Part shown: piece after piece, positions 36,951-37,741 of the stretch
Position numbering within the stretch: the stretch's first letter is position 1
Layout of the letters: every line of letters starts with the position of its first letter
From: Penium margaritaceum
Taxonomy: Eukaryota; Streptophyta; Zygnematophyceae; Desmidiales; Peniaceae
Assembly: GCA_023375785.1 (NCBI GenBank)
Contig: SZWC01001608.1
Span: 19,617 to 57,357, forward strand
Direction: 5' to 3'
DNA: 37,741 nt
Made by a program: the position numbers and the translations under genes
The notes under the pieces: generated by a model
The model's database searches: none
The model's input: only the letters and a program-made list of their open reading frames with translations
Told to the model about the DNA's origin: nothing

Positions 36951-37741
36951 ACCTTCCATGCCCGCTGCTCTTGCTTGCTCTCACTCATCTTCCGCTGCAC
37001 CCTCCAGCCCGTCATAGTTGGTTATCCCAAGTCCGGCCACGCTCACGTGCAGGTCCGCGGGTTGCGCTTTGGTCAAGTAATCCGCAAGCTTGTTGTGCGT
37101 GCTATAACCCTGTAGCACCACCTGCCCCTTTTCAGTCATGTCCGTTCTTCTTTTATTTGCGCAATGGATGCCAATGCTGACTTCACGGCGGCATCCCCTT
37201 GCTCCCCCTTGGGCCGCGCAAGAGCCTCTTGCACGGTCGTCAGTTCCGTTGATGCAGCCAGCATGCACCGCGTCATGCCGATCCATCGACCGGTGCCTGC
37301 GTCAAAAAACTTCCCCGCTCTCCGCTGCCTCCCGCTGCGGCGCAGCAGTCTTGGCGGCGTCTCGTCGCTCTGCTGCGGTCCTTCCGACTCTGCCCGCTCC
37401 GGCAAATCATCAACCGGACGGCTACCCGAGGGTCTCTCCCGCTCCGGCGAATCATCGACCGGACGGGCGGCGCATCCGAAGTAATTTTCTCCGACGCCCG
37501 ATGCGAACTCCACCAGGAGCCCACGCTTCGGCACTCATAGTGCCTCCTCCAACGGATCTTCTGCCAGATCTTCAGCCCAGCTTCTATGTCGTCGGAGTCC
37601 TCCGCGTCGGCAGCTGCACCTGCTGCACCGCCGCGCTCCGACGTCGCATCTTCGACCTCCGCATCCGCCGGCTCCTTGTAGTCAAGGAGCGGGAACCACT
37701 CCCCCTGGTGTAGAGTATTCCCAATGCTCATGTTGATGCTG
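36951..37741 (-). pseudogene. Copia pol of element E with RT deleted
   Basis: Right to left: SIGNTLHQGEWFPLLDYKEPADAEVEDATS and an acidic/Ala-rich stretch are the end of integrase and the linker. The linker frame 37136-37534 contains two near-copies of RPVDD.PER. It ends with LLRRSGRQRRAGKFFDAGTG, LTTVQEALARPKGEQ and DAAVKSALASIAQ, the standard first motif of copia RT. Instead of the rest of RT, the frame near 37140 changes and reads KGQVVLQGYSTHNKLADYLTKAQP (36981-37286), the standard RNase H C-terminus, followed by the stop region and polypurine tract. By comparison with element D, roughly 1.3-1.5 kb of RT and RNase H are missing. The element could not make cDNA itself. Confidence 0.85.

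Larger units (their letters stand above)
35978..37741 (-). mobile_element. Copia element E, 3' part, inserted in the 11-bp array
   Basis: A minus-strand copia with a complete 3' LTR (35978-36937), a polypurine tract (36938-36950) and an internal region running off the right edge. The left end sits inside the 11-bp minisatellite, with TGCCC (35973-35977) as the expected target duplication. The other copy is outside the window. Most of RT and RNase H is deleted, so this is a non-autonomous deletion derivative. Confidence 0.85.

Overview
The window is a repeat-dense stretch of a large eukaryotic genome. It holds four damaged Ty1/copia elements, a pol-less LTR element, a Ty3/gypsy chromodomain remnant and two kilobase-scale minisatellites. 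Intact host genes are not visible. A tRNA-iMet-type primer binding site, the copia gag/pol style and a chromovirus-type chromodomain suggest a land plant or streptophyte alga. The genus cannot be told from this sequence. No bacterial-type genes, CRISPR arrays, tRNAs or rRNAs were seen.

Layout. (1) 1-~1680: the 3' end of a plus-strand copia (RT C-terminus, RNase H, polypurine tract, LTR with TATA box). (2) ~1686-~6081: a second plus-strand copia from protease to 3' LTR, with many stops and frameshifts. (3) 6378-23352: a minus-strand LTR element (called C here). It has a tRNA-iMet-type PBS, a zinc-knuckle reading frame and a long acidic/alanine-rich reading frame, but no recognisable pol. Its 5' LTR is split by a 10.3 kb block at 12802-23106. 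That block contains a 470-bp LTR fragment in plus orientation, a minus-strand copia (element 3, gag to RT) and a better preserved minus-strand copia (element D, gag to RNase H with both LTRs). The LTR fragment and the 3' LTR of D form a near-perfect 470-bp inverted repeat around element 3. A 474-bp perfect duplication around a single N at 7629 looks like an assembly join.

(4) 23353-30590: mostly anonymous sequence. It contains a cluster of GTACCGCGGTAC palindromes, two diverged LTR-like copies, the gypsy integrase tail with chromodomain, a ~160-nt imperfect hairpin and a low-confidence region that may hold host exons.

(5) 30590-35977: two minisatellites lie side by side. The first has a 12-bp unit that is stop-free in all six frames; the second has an 11-bp unit with a CCCTA core. 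A short hairpin-bearing spacer separates them. (6) 35978-37741: the 3' half of a minus-strand copia (E) inserted into the 11-bp array. It has a complete 960-bp LTR, a clear polypurine tract and an internal deletion removing nearly all of RT.

No autonomous element in the window is intact. D is closest: its RT/RNase H frame is broken by one nonsense codon, although its gag and integrase are also damaged and its protease active site has changed. The strongest leads for something undescribed are element C, the six-frame-open minisatellite beside the CCCTA array, the 28.57 kb hairpin and the repeated palindromic motif of E.
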